Origin: Gnetum montanum
Taxonomy: Eukaryota; Streptophyta; Gnetopsida; Gnetales; Gnetaceae
Direction of reading: 5' to 3'
Length of the DNA stretch: 64,000 nucleotides
Assembly (NCBI GenBank): GCA_015680685.1
Contig: MNCI01023945.1
Coordinates: 656,304 to 720,303, forward strand
The number at the start of each line of letters is the position of its first letter. Positions within the stretch are counted from its first letter, which is position 1. The translations under genes were made by a program, and so were the position numbers. The notes beneath the pieces were generated by a model that had not been told where the DNA came from, ran no database searches, and saw nothing but the letters and a program-made list of their open reading frames with translations. Shown here piece by piece: positions 1-12,156 of the stretch.

Positions 1-259
1 TACTTGGCTACGAGCACCCACGGGTGTGTACGGCTAGCCAAGGAANNNNGATAAACCAAAAAATACCAAAAAAATCATATACCTCGGACTTGCTTAACCA
101 TACACCATGACACATACAAGCAAGCCTAGGAAGACAACAAATGATTAACCCCAAGCGTTCCTTGTGGCGTTTAGGCATTTAGTCTGCGGAGTTCGACCGG
201 ATCGCGCGTGCTACGCTTGTTTCGTATGGTTGAGTGTAGGGGTACCTCGCCACTCATCA
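1..259 (+). mobile_element. 3' part of a gypsy LTR (element A subfamily)
   Basis: Bases 50-259 align along their length with the last 210 bases of the LTR at 28515-29281 and end with the same CACTCATCA terminus at 259. Bases 1-45 do not resemble that LTR and are joined to it through four Ns, so the left part may come from another place. The rest of the element would lie outside the window. No coding sequence is present. The subfamily call rests on closer similarity to element A than to the LTRs at 43-56 kb. Confidence 0.8.
46..49. other. assembly gap (4 N)
   Basis: Four undetermined bases join unlike sequences on the two sides. Confidence 0.98.
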
Positions 260-2750
260 ATGTTCAAGTTATTTAATGAGTCACGAGTAGTGATTTGAGC
301 ATCTATCTCCTTGGATTTTGTAGCTAGAGAATAATTTCTAGTATCCACCAATGTCCTAGTAGTTGAAAAGACATCTAGTTTCAACTTGATCTTAAGAAGA
401 CCATGGTTAGCAAAGCTTCAAGCAGTCTCATATCCTATACATTAAGAGACTCACTTACCATATGAGTGGTGAAATTGTGATTCATGGGGATAACACATGT
501 TCATCATCTATCAACAATATCAACATTAATTGAGATTTGAAGGTGGATTTTAAAAAGAAAACTCTCAAAACTCAAGTTGGGATTAGTGACAATCACATCA
601 ATAATGACAATGTTAACACCCAGTATAAAATGCTAAATGGTTAATGAAAAAATGTACTAATTACCATATCGAATAGGAGGAATGATGAATGTGGGAACAT
701 ACAAAAGAAACCCATTGAATTATCGGGGATCAAATAACAAATACATAGTAGACATGTTATCACTTCTTTTATTAATGATCAATTGTTTACCTTTGCGACA
801 TTATACTTTTTTTCATTGTTGGTTTTATCCATATATGCTCTTTTGATACTATCACATACTTGCGAGACATGTGTGATACCAAGGTCTCAAACTAGCAACA
901 TCATGGCTTGCCAAGGTCTAAAACTGGCAAGACGATGACCTACCAAGGCCTAAAACTAGTAATATCATGTCCTACCATGGCCTAAAACCAATGATAACAT
1001 GGTGTGCCAAGACCTAAAACTAGTAATATAGGATATCCTCTACTTCCTTTCTTGGTGTTTACATGTGACATAGTTACTTAATAGCATTGTTTACAATCTT
1101 TACTTGCATACTTACACTAGGTTTTACATCTTTCATTTTATTTCAAATTATCTTACCTCTAACCATGATAGAATAAAAAGAAAAAGTAAGAGATTGGAGT
1201 CAAACTATTAGGCTTTAATTCTAGAGAGGGAAATACCATTTTTTAGTATGGTTTTGATAAAAGCTAGGTCTTTTCTTAGTGCTATCATTAATTAACATAT
1301 AATGTGTCTTTATGATAAATCTATGCTTTAGTGCATGCATGGTTTGGGTGAAACCACTTGAAGAGGGATTAGGATTTTTCTCATTTACTAACCCTTCTAA
1401 GATCTTGCTTGATAGTATGAACATATGTCTCTTGGTAACGTAGCTACTTGGATTATCACCATCATCATGGTGCCTTTATATAATTAATACAAGCTAACCT
1501 ATTAAGATAGGTGAAGAATTTGATTATAATTTACTATGACTTGATGGTGACCTGAATGTACAATTTTTTCATGCTCCCAAGTAGCCTATCTCATTGGGAT
1601 CATACATGTAATTATTAAACCACAATCTGCATGCTTCAAACAAGTGAGCTATGCTACAATGATGGATTCCTAGATCATAAAAATGAAAATAATCTAGAAT
1701 TCTATGTGTGGATTTTCTAATTCTTGATATAGAACCATGAAATATATCAAGCAAATTATCTTGATTCAATGATCATGGAAGATGACTTGATAAAAACCAA
1801 TGGAAAACCATATAGCTACTTAAAATCATTGCATTTGAAGTTCAATATCAAGTTTACAATGTTTGATTATTTTCCTATATGTTTTTATTTTTTATTTGGC
1901 ATTGTTAACATCTATGATAAATAACTTATGTTTTTTTGGTAAGGAAAAATTTTATTCATTGATTATGCAAGAATGGTTTTGAGTAACTTTTACAAATAAC
2001 TTCACGATTGCAGCGGTTTCTTATAAATGATTCATTCATATTTTGAGGACAACATAGTTCATTTTTTTAAGAAAAAGGAGCCATCCAATTATGGTAACAA
2101 CTATATAGCATTGCAATATGAAGAAGTTTCATGAAACTCATTATTGTTTAACTTTTGAAGGCCTATATAACGTTATAGAGTTCATAGAATTAGAGGATTG
2201 GAATATGAATTCTAGTGACATGGTTGAACTTGTGCTAGACACAACACTATCTAGTTCTCTTGTAGCCTTTGATGCTATTGAGAATTTAACATGATTTTCA
2301 AAGCTTAGTTTATGGGCCTTCTCAAGTATTTTAATAAAAAAATAAGATGTATGTTTTGCATTCAAAATAGGTACCAAGAAGTTAAATTCATTAATGAACA
2401 ACAAACATAATGGATGCCTAATGGAAAGAATGCTCAACTAGTTGGCATCCTCTATTATTAGTATAATGATTAAGACAATAGTAAAACACAATGGACTTAA
2501 CTATTTGGTGAATATCTGTAAAAAATGAAGAACTAAAACCCACCATTGGATTTATAGTAGCAACTATCAAATGCATGATCCCACATATTACTCAAGGTAT
2601 GACTTTGGCCCGCTCATGTTGGATTATTTCTTAGATCACATCTCATTGAAACCTCTACAATTTCCATCATTCTATCATTTCATTGCTCACCATCCTTGTG
2701 GCTCTACATCCTCTATTTCTATCACTAAAAAAATTAATTGATTTTGGGGC
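260..2750. other. AT-rich sequence, no gene recognised
   Basis: Apart from a 32-bp minisatellite at 879-1030 I see no domain, RNA or transposon signature here. The longest open frame is 98 codons (2141-2437, minus) and matches nothing I know. It does not resemble the tandem-repeat family that fills the rest of the window. Confidence 0.6.
879..1030 (+). repeat. 32-bp minisatellite, about 4.75 copies
   Basis: Units start at 879, 911, 943, 975 and 1007, each opening with CCAAGGYCTAAAAC or a one- or two-base variant. Copies differ from one another at several positions, so the array is old. The period is exactly 32 with no indels among the full units. Confidence 0.9.
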
Positions 2751-4709
2751 CACATGGCTTGCATACCACGTAGGCCCACCTGGGACCATGAGGTTCATTG
2801 AAAGGGGTTGTATTGCCTTTGGGTAGTGTGGACCTATGGACTATTGCTGTGTTCCTTGCCTACTACTCTATCTCCTTCTTCTTCTCTCGCTATTTGCACA
2901 TGCACTGGCCACCTACCTTTACCATCACATGCATGCTGCCATGTGGGTATGGCTTACCACCATTTTCTACTACCTTGTTCGTAGTGTTGCCACCCTTGCA
3001 TCATGTAGGCCATGTAATAGCTTGCTTCATGTTACCATCTATCATTGACATCGTCGAAACCCTTAGCACTACATGCCACCTCCCATGTCTAGCTTCTAGG
3101 CTATTGCTATTGATGCCTACTACCCAACTTACCACCACACCAATGTAGGCCTCATAATAGCTAACCCTTATTGGCCTACTGAGGAAACCCTTACCTCCCA
3201 CCTTCCACCATGCGAACCATACCACTACCTAATCCACCTAGACTAAGCCATGTCATACATAGCAAGCCCTCAAGGCTCGACTGCATTTTTTCATAACATG
3301 AATCATTAAGGTTTGTGTAGGCCTATTAAGGATTGTGTAGTCCTATAGTGAAGGCTACATATCCTTATATTGGGTTTTGTAAGCTTGCATCATGCCCTAC
3401 CCTATCCTTGTTGCAACTCCCGTGTGTTTACATTGCATCACCCACTCATATCTATACCACTCTCTTCTCATTGTCAAATTGCTCATGACCCTAGCTACTA
3501 TTGTGAAAACCTTGCCTTCCTGCACATTACCAATGCTCTAGTAGTACTACCATGCATATCATTTTCCATGTTGTAGCAATAGTTATAGTAGCCACCTATC
3601 TACCATTAATGTCATATGTGGCTACTATACTTCTCCTCCTACCACATTGTTTTTCCGATCATATGTTTCCTTAGTATCATCTTTACCATCACAATCTTTA
3701 CTATTTTAGCCACTACACATGCCATTTTCATCATCACTACACAAAACCTTGTTGGTACTATCATCTTTCCACTATAGTGCAAAACCCTTTCCCCTACACT
3801 AGAAAATCCTCTTGTTTATGACTACCACACTATGCCAAAAATCCTCACCCTCGCCTTCCATGCATCTCTTCTACCCTATCACCTTCTCATCACCATTATT
3901 ATGTATCACTTACCATCACAAACATTGCCCACATAATAGGTTCATGGCCCAGCAATGGGTTGTAGAGAGTTGCACATGCTTAGAAACAAATTATGCTAGC
4001 CCCACAAAGGGTTGCACTTAATCCTTGTAATAGATCATGCAACCCCAACCCATGGTCATGCTACTAAAAAACTAGCATTGCCCCCACACTCTGCTAGTTG
4101 ATAGCCTAGCCAACACCATAATTTTGCATCATTATCTACTCTTGGTTGCCTATCATCTGCTCTCCCTCACATGCCCTACTATGTGTTGTTGCCTTTATCT
4201 GCCTAGGTAATGCAAGCCTTGTAGAAGGATGAGGAGGTTTATTAAGGCCATACAATTCCTGCAAAGGGCTACATGGTGCAACCCCCAAGTATGCCCCACC
4301 ACCCACAACTATGCTCCTACAATGCCTCACACCCTTCTTCCTCTATCATCCTGCTCCACTAACTCTTTCTCTCCCTTGTCTTATCATTTGATGCCAAATA
4401 GGCCCCAGGAAGATCTCCCTTTTTACTATGCATTGTTCACATTACATCCTATTGGCTACTATTTTGCATTATACACTCCAACCTTGCTGATTGTTTGGCA
4501 TATGCTTCCCCCTCATGCTCCATGCTACCACTCACATATTCCCTTCTTTGCATTTCTAGTCGACTGTAGAGATGCCCTGGGTAAATGTTGATGGGCTTCA
4601 ATAGAAAAATTACAAGTCTCAATGAGATATTATCTAGCTACCAAGGTATAAAAATTACTATTTTAATTTAGATGCTAAAAATTCAAGTTCACATGCTATA
4701 TAGGTTATT
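2751..4709. other. pyrimidine-rich sequence of uncertain origin
   Basis: This stretch is rich in CTACT, CCAT and CACC words, like the 0.9-kb pyrimidine-rich part of the tandem repeat that follows, but I could not align it to that unit. It may be a very diverged member. Open frames up to 120 codons (4229-4591, plus) are present, as expected where stop codons are rare by composition. No domain is recognised. Confidence 0.4.
3305..3344 (+). repeat. 20-bp tandem duplication
   Basis: Two adjacent 20-base units beginning ATTAAGG at 3305 and 3325 differ at two positions. Confidence 0.85.
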
Positions 4710-5275
4710 GTAAAAAATCTAACAACACTATATGTAGACCATGCTTGCTTACACACCCTACCCTCTAGCATTGTGCTCCATATTCTGCATCATTTTCTTA
4801 ATCACCACACATACTATTTTCATTGCCACTTGTTCCTCCATCACTAAAAACCCCATCAAAAATTTTAATAGTGCATAGTGACCATGGATAACATACTATA
4901 AAATTCTACCTTCCATGGAGCTTTAGGAACACCACTAGTGTTGTAAAATCCTACCTTTCATGGAGCTTTATGGCCACCACATTTGCTGTAAAATCCTACC
5001 TTCCATGAAGCTACATGGTTACTATTGGCACCATAAAATTGTACCTTCTACAAAGCTCTGCAAACATCATCTACACCATAAAATCCTATCTCCTATGAAG
5101 CTCTAACAGATATCATTGGCTTGTATCCTTGGCAGGTTAGCAATAATTTTTTTTTATCAATTATCTAAAGAATTTAAAATTTTCCACCAATTAATAGAAA
5201 TTTCAAACACATCAAAAAGAGGAGGTAAAATTTAAATTTGAAAATGCAAAGAAAAGTTTTAAAAAGGAAATTTGA

Positions 5276-5377
5276 GGCATTAGTAGCAACTGGGATAAAA
5301 ATTCAATAATTAAGAATGCTCAACCTAGAGTAGTTTTGGGATGGATGATCTCTTGGAAATTCTCATTTTCCATGTTC
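5276..5377 (+). repeat. 5S rRNA-derived segment
   Basis: It aligns with plant 5S rRNA from about base 17 to base 110. The C-box region reads GGGATGGATGATCTCTTGG. The intermediate element has decayed (GTAGTTTTG for GTAGTACTA). Confidence 0.75.
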
Positions 5378-5674
5378 AAAGGTTTGAACTTTAGAAGCCA
5401 TAACTTTGGATTTTAGACATCTTTCTTGGAAAACAAAGAGTCATTTTCTATAACTTTTAACCTCTTGTAAAGAAACATTTAATGTTTAAATGTTGGGGAT
5501 GGGAATTGGACCCAAGATCTCTTAATTATTAACCTCAACATCTCATGGTTCATATAGAAAAAATACTCTAATTATATTTAAATTATTATACTTTAATTAT
5601 ATTTTAACTCTTTTCATTAATAAAGAAAATACTAATAAATATATTTAAAGAAAAATCAATAAATTTTAGGCTTT

Positions 5675-5699
5675 GGCCCTAACCCTTAGGGTTAGGGCC
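5675..5699. repeat. perfect hairpin, 11-bp arms with 3-nt loop
   Basis: The arms GGCCCTAACCC and GGGTTAGGGCC are exact inverse complements around TTA. Decayed forms sit at the same place in the other units (for example 7340-7370), and the core TAACCCTTAGGGTTA is intact again at 42900-42914. The arms contain CCCTAA/TTAGGG words like telomere repeats. Confidence 0.9.
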
Positions 5700-6944
5700 A
5701 AATAGCTATTATGGCTGGCTACATGCTATGAGCCGTGTAGCCCTATGCAATAACCTTATGTAGCCTTGTGCCATTTTCATATGGTTGAATGCCATTCCCA
5801 TACCTTCTCCCAAGCTTCATCCACATCATGTCACTCTAGTTACTACTACAACATCTCTCTTTAACCATGTTGTTCCTACTACATCGCATAATGCAACCAA
5901 TGCCTAGCCATTTCAACAAATCCTTGTTTGTGGTCTATATGGTCCTTCCATGATCCTTAATTACTACTCTCATATTCCTCTATGCCTACCACAACTTGCA
6001 GGGATAGAATGGATACAACATGACCACCACACTACCATTCTCTATAGTGGTAGGTAACTGATTATAGCCAAGCAACAACAAGGTAAACCCTCATGGCTAT
6101 TGCAGTTATGGCCCTCTGTCAAAACTATGCTTTCCACATAGCTAGTGTAATCTACCACCTTGTGTTGTCTTCCCACCACCACTATGTACTATTTTACCCT
6201 TTCTCCATCATGCATGTAATAGTTTCATAGAACCCATGTCGTTGTTTCTCTACTACTACATGTGCATTACTATCCTCTATTCCATGGTCTTCATGCCATT
6301 TCATTCTATTTTGTCCTTGGTAGGTACAATGCCATGCTAATATAGTGATTTCATCCATGCTTACCTATGCATCCTACATCTAGTAGCATCCTCCTTGTTT
6401 TATGCCATTTTTTATATTGTTGCTCATATATTTTTCATTGCTACTTCCACCTCTATTGTCATCAAAAACCCTACTAGAAATTTTGGTAGTCTACAATGAT
6501 TCCAAAAATCATTGGCATCATAAAATCCTACCTTCTATGCAGCTCCATAGCACCATTAGTGTAGTAAAATTTTGCCTCCCATGGGAGTTCACTAATAGTA
6601 CTAGCACCATAAAATCTTGCCTCACATAGAGCTCACTACAGACATTGCTGGTGCCTTAAAATCCTACCTTTCATAGAGCTCCATGAATACTGTTGACACT
6701 ATAAACTCTTATCTCCCCTGGAGCTTTGACTAATACCATTGGCACTATAAACTCTTGCCTCCTACTTAGCTATGATGAACACCACTAGCCTACCTCCTTA
6801 ATAAGTTCAGTAATAGGAAAATTTTCATCAATTCATGAAAAATTTCAAATTTTTACATCAATCGAAAAAAATTTCAAGGACATCAAAAATAGGTGGTAAA
6901 ATTTAAATTTGAAAATAGAAAGAAAATTTTCAAAAAGAAAATTT

Positions 6945-7048
6945 GGCATGTTAGTAGAAACTAGGATAAAAATTCCATAATTAGGCATGCTCATCCTGGA
7001 TAAAAACTAGGATGTGTGATCTCTTAAGAAGTCTCGTTTTTCATGCCT
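6945..7048 (+). repeat. 5S rRNA-derived segment, decayed
   Basis: The A-box part (AATTAGGCATGCTCATCC) is readable. The intermediate element is replaced by GGATAAAAACTAGGATG, and the 3' part AAGAAGTCTC remains. Confidence 0.65.
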
Positions 7049-8138
7049 AAAGTATTAGAATTCATAAGTTATAAATTTTGATTTTGGATGTCATTTTTGG
7101 CAAACAAAGATATTTTTTCTATAGATTTTAACCTCTTGTAAAAATAACTTAATGTTAAAAAGTTAGGACTAGGAATCAAAACACAAGACCACAAAATTAT
7201 TAACCTTAACATCTTATGCTTCATATTGCTAATAATCAAAGGAAAGAATTTACTTGTCAAAGAATTAATATACTTTACTTATATTAGCTCTTTTCATTAA
7301 TGAAAAAATAATAAATATATTTGAAGAAAAAAAATAAATTTTGGGCTTTAGCCCTAACCCTTAGAATTAGGGCTAGCTAGCTAGCTGTTGTGGAAAACTA
7401 CATGCTCCTCATCATGCAGCTCTATGCAATAGCCCTATGTCATTTTCATGTCATTCACCATCATCCACATGTCTTCTACTAAGCCTTAGCCTTGCCATAT
7501 CACTCTAGTCACCACTGCACAATCTCTCTTTTGCTACATTGTTTCTACCACATCACCTAATCCTACTACTACCATGTTGTTGTAAAAAATCCTTGTTTGC
7601 AACTTGCATAGCCCTTCCATAATCCTTACTTCCTTACAGTCCTCACTTCTATCTACACTTGTTGCTACTTGCAGAGTAGGCCTAAGTGTGGCACAATCAC
7701 CACATTACCATAAGGCATCATGATAGGCCACAAATAATAGGATTAACTTTTAATGAGCATGGATGATCTTGTCATCATCCACCATCCTCCATAGTGGTAG
7801 ATCACCAATTGTAACCAAGTAGCAATAAAAGAAAACCTCATAGCTACTACATTTATGGTCCTTTATTGCAACAAAACTTTATGTGTAGTTGGTGTAACCT
7901 ACTACCTTATGCTACATTCTCACCACTATTACATGTTGTTCTACCCTTTCTCTACCATGCATGTTTTCATCCCATGCAACCAATATAATTAATCCTTTGT
8001 TGTTGCTCATTCACTAGTGTCCTCTATTTTGTGCCCTTCATGCTCTATCATCCTATGCCATCCTTTCTATGCACCATGACCTACTACTATGTTGATTTTG
8101 GCCATGCCTACATAAGTGCATTACCCTCCAGCATCATC

Positions 8139-8471
8139 CTATACATTTTGCATCATTTTCTCCACTACTACACATGCTATTTTTGCCATTTCCTTTACCT
8201 CTACTACCACCAAAAATCCCCTTGGAATTTTTGACAAACCATGGTGACGGTAAACATCATTGACACTATAAACTCCTATCTTCCATGGAGCTCCATGAAT
8301 ACCTCCAACTCTGTAAAATCCTACCTCGTATGAAGCTTTGTGGAGACCACTAGCACTATAAAATCCTGCCTCCCATAGAGCTTCATTAACATCGTAGTCA
8401 TGGCACTCCATCCTATTTGTGCTTCCTATGCAACTAATGTAGCCTACTATCTTGCACTTCATTCCTAGCAT
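8139..8471 (-). repeat. open 45-bp (15-codon) repeat frame
   Basis: A 110-codon open frame crosses the 45-bp subrepeats and gives a 15-residue repeat: three units in a row fit the pattern A-x-x-[KE]-[VIA]-G-[FV]-Y-x-[AV]-x-[GD]-[LIV]-[HY]-x. The repeat length is a multiple of three, so the frame is kept from unit to unit. Similar frames occur at 33548-33793 (minus) and at 19127-19345 and 26651-26863 (plus, in the inverted array). I know no protein family with this repeat and do not claim it is translated. Many other blocks have stops. Confidence 0.4.
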
Positions 8472-9180
8472 TGCCTCACTATTTCATCCTCTCTTCACCT
8501 TGTGCATGATCATTTCATGCAACTTATTGTATCACTCCTCTATCACTACTAATGTGCCACTTTCCTCTATTTCACACTCTTCTACCATATTATCTAGTAT
8601 CATCTTTATGAAGTGTCATGTCCTACTACTATGGTAATTTTATTTGTGTCATCCTGTGTATCCTACCCTCCAATGTCATTTTCTATGTTTTACATCATTT
8701 TTTTACTATTGAGCATAGAATTTTTACTATTGCCTTCATTCCTATCATCATCAAAAACCACACTAGAAATTTTGATGGTTCATAGTGGTCACAGAAATCA
8801 TTGATGTCATAAAATATTGCCTGGCATGAAGCTCCACAAACACTACTAGTGCTATAAACTCTTACCTATCATGAAGCTCCTATAGACTGTCATAAAATCC
8901 AACCTTCCATGGAGCTTCGTCGAAACTACTGATACCATAAAATCTTGCCTCTCATGAAGCTTTGACTAATACTGCTAGCATCATAAAATCTTACCTTTCA
9001 TGAAACTTTGATGAAGACCACTAACTTGTCCCCTTAGTAGGTTTGAAAATGAAAAATGTTTTTGTTAATAGATGAAATAACTTAAATTTTTCTATTGATC
9101 GATAGAAATTTCAAGCCAATTAAAAAAAGAGGATAAAATTTAAATTTGAAAATGCAAATAAAATTTTTATAAATAAAATT

Positions 9181-9246
9181 TCATGCACTCATCTTGAAGT
9201 AGTACTGCGATGAATGATCTCTTGAGAATTCTTATTTTCCATGCCC
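9181..9246 (+). repeat. 5S rRNA-derived segment, 5'-truncated
   Basis: The first half is missing. AGTAGTACTGCGATGAATGA and the CTCTTGAGAATTC part of the C-box region remain. Confidence 0.7.
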
Positions 9247-10197
9247 AAAGTTTTGAACTTCAAAAGCTATAATCATTGATTATGGACATCTTTTTCAGTA
9301 AACAAAGGATCATTTTCTACAACTTTCAACCTTTCATAAAAAAAGTTAATGTTGAAAATTTAGGACTAGGAATAGAGTCCAAGACATTCTAATTATTGAT
9401 ATCAAAATTTAATGCTTCCTATAGCTAACCATCAAATCTAATATTTTTCTTATCAATTAGTTAATATACTTTAATTATATTTAACCATTTTCATTAAAGA
9501 ACAATAATAATAATAATAATAAATATATTAGGGTCAAGGCTAACCAACCACTATGATTGGCTATGTGCTACTGGCCATGCAACCTTGTGCAATAGTCCTA
9601 TGATGTTTTCATATCATTCGCTACTACACAAATGCCTTCTACCAAGCCTGGGATATGCAATGCCACTCTAATCACCACTAGTTTGCCTCTCTTCTACTAT
9701 GTTATTCTTACTATACTACTTGATCCCACGATTGTTACATCATTACAAAAAACCCTTGTTTGCAATCCACATGGTACTTCCATGATCCTAGCTCCCTTTC
9801 TATTCTTACATCCCTCTGTAGCTTCCATCAGTAGCAGTACTAGCCTAGCTATAACATGATCATTTCACTATCACAAGGCACTATGATAGGCCACTACAAG
9901 TAGCAATGCAAGTAGCAATGACTTGCCATAGGCATGGTTGGCCTCACAGACCTCTTCCATTTTCTACAGTTATAGGCCATCAATTATAGCTAAGCAGCAA
10001 CAAGAGAAATCCTCATAGCCATCATAATTACGGCCCTCCATCACAACCATGCATTCCATGAAATCGACGCAGTGTATTTCCTTGCACTACCTTCTCAATG
10101 TTTTTGTGTACAATTTCATCCTTTCTTCACTATGTTCATCATCATCCCATGCATTTTATGCCATCATTTCTCTATTGCTACTTGTACATCACTATTC

Positions 10198-10755
10198 TCG
10201 CCTATGCTAAGAGAGGAAAGGGTGAAGGTACTAAGTAACTAACTTTCACTAACTAAGCTTTAATCATCCTAACATCAGTATCCGTTGCCACTTGCCATAC
10301 ACACCCTGAACCAGTGCAATGCTACTAGGATTACCAAATGCTATTTGTTACTAGGTTGCCAAGCATAGCACACATGCTTAAAGTGGTCGTACTGAATGCA
10401 CTTAACTAGGAGTTGAGGGTTGAGAGTGATTAATTGTCTAAGAAAGCATTTAAACATTTAACAATAATTAAAGTCCTATTTAGCTTAGTCCATGCACTGC
10501 AAGGTTTATCAAAAAGTTCATCTTTATTTCCGTACATAAATGTGTGCTCAGGTACAATTTGCTTGAATAAAGATCCGTTCACTTTGAGACTCCACTACGG
10601 GCACATGGAAATTACTCTATCTCTAAAATGGTAAAACTACCAGAGTTTAGCTAAGGGTTTAGATCTAGATGAGGAAATAAGGGAAAGCTACCTCTTATTT
10701 ATAGAACTGGCGATGGGCTGCGATATCGCGACCCATGCAATATCGCGTCCCATCA
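10198..10755 (-). mobile_element. element A partial LTR (left inverted copy)
   Basis: This is the first 558 bases of an LTR, in element sense on the minus strand. It starts with TGATGGGACG at 10755 and breaks off at 10198 inside the LTR, about 210 bases before the normal end, straight into the tandem repeat. It is closer to the LTR at 28515-29281 than to the one at 18355-19139, although it sits on the same strand as the latter. There is no target duplication. A TATA-like TATAAATAAG is kept near 10693-10702. Confidence 0.85.
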
Positions 10756-11138
10756 TACCCCCATGACTGAATGAAAACTTGTCCTCGAGTTCCTTACAAA
10801 ATATTGGGAAGGTATGGGATTATTGACTCGAATGATACTAATGGTAGATGGGGTGACATGTGAACGAATCATCATTAGAATACATGAAAAAATTTAGTGT
10901 TCATGAGAACAAGAGTGAACACTATACATAATTGACATCCAGCCTTATTTGGCAGCTGAGAGAGAAGAGAGAAGAGAGAGAGAGAAAAGAAGAAGTCTGC
11001 TGCTGCCAACGCCAAGATTACACCTTTCGTTGTCCATCCATAAGCATTCCATCAATCTTGTCCCTTGCATAACTACTTCAACGCCAGTCCATTCCAAGTG
11101 TTTCCTCTAGATCCAATTCGTTGTTGTATGATTGCCAT

Positions 11139-11199
11139 CTGCACACACAACACAGTCTTATATTAGCAAGGATAAATGAATCATAATGTAATTTGATAC
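11139..11199 (-). other. intron-like GT-AG stretch (element A, left copy)
   Basis: On the element strand it begins GTATCAAATT after CAAG and ends TGTGTGTGCAG before ATGG, 61 bases, with a possible branch site TTGCTAAT. The same borders are present in all five copies of this region in the window. Confidence 0.4.
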
Positions 11200-12156
11200 C
11201 TTGCTTCGGTGTAAGGTCCATTGGCTGAGTTGTGATATGGCTGATACAGATCTGGAGATATAATACTGGTGACTACTTGAGGTGTAGGGGTTAAGAGAAA
11301 AATTGAAAAAACTGGACCAGGACTCCCATGATTGAGAGCAAACCTTTGGTAGTGATAGAATGGAAAAAGATAAGGAATAAGAAAGATGGAGAAAAGAAAC
11401 AACGGCCATGCCAATAAAATGGATGTCAAAGATGGAGATGAACAAAATAGATGTTGATTGTGGAAATGTTTAAAGGAAAGAAATTAACAGATGCACCAAA
11501 TAGGAATGCTAGTGGGTCCTCCCCAAAGCAGGTTCATGCCCTTAATGCCCTGACAATCCCACATTCAAAGAGTCTGTAGGCTCTAGAAATGTCATTTGGA
11601 AGCAAGAGTTAAATTCTTAACCACAAGAGTTTACCGAAAAGAAAATAATGCATCAACCAAAATATCGACTACTAATACAACCGGAAATGAGGTGATAAAT
11701 GGGGAAAGAAGGATGGAAAGAAGAGAATGGCATGGAATCTCAAGAACAAGGTGGTGTACAGCCCCTTGTGTGTTAATGGTTAATGTGACTTAGTAGATCT
11801 CATTCCAAATCTTGCTTCAAACAACCCACATTCAATGACTTCGTATTAATACATTCAATCCATCCATCCACATGAAGTAACAAGAATGCCTTTACCACAG
11901 AGCCACCACCATTTCGAAAAAATGAAAGAGGAGAAAGTAGGAAGCGAGAAGGGCCTTAGTTAGAGGGAACATGTTTATTTTAGTTCCATAACCAGTGCTT
12001 GTAACCCAAGTGATTATTTCGTCTAAGGGGTGTGCTTTGAATTCTCACTATTTTTTTTTCTTGTGTTTTTGCGTGAGAACCACATCATGCAAAGACTTAT
12101 TATTTTTATTTGCTCAGCTACCCGATAATGTGGCAATGTCGAAACGGTAAGAAAAC

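Larger units (their letters stand above)
4710..10197 (+). repeat. 5S-derived tandem macrosatellite, forward array 1
   Basis: Three or more units of about 1.7-2.2 kb run head to tail. Blocks of 45-bp subrepeats lie near 4885-5115, 6505-6780, 8255-8400 and 8800-9015. The third block is followed at once by the mid-unit pyrimidine-rich part, so that unit is a chimera lacking its AT-rich and 5S part. 5S-derived segments are at 5276, 6945 and 9181, and hairpin regions near 5675 and 7350. The array ends abruptly at 10197, where a piece of LTR begins. No host gene is seen. Confidence 0.85.

Noticed and set aside
879-1030. Possible CRISPR-like array of 32-bp units
   Set aside because: There is no alternation of constant repeat and unique spacer. 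It is a plain diverged minisatellite in a plant genome.
4229-4591. 120-codon plus-strand open frame
   Set aside because: No domain, no similar frame elsewhere, and the surrounding sequence is pyrimidine-rich with few stops by composition.
5675-5699. Interstitial telomere repeat
   Set aside because: Only one CCCTAA-like word per arm is present, arranged as an inverted and not a tandem repeat.
5640-5700. Helitron 3' end (hairpin followed by CTRR)
   Set aside because: The hairpin is present but I find no CTRR end at a unit border, no matching TC start, and no Rep or helicase sequence.
8031-8234. Short open frames in the satellite arrays taken as host genes
   Set aside because: They recur with the repeat unit, lack domains, and follow the stop-poor composition of one strand.
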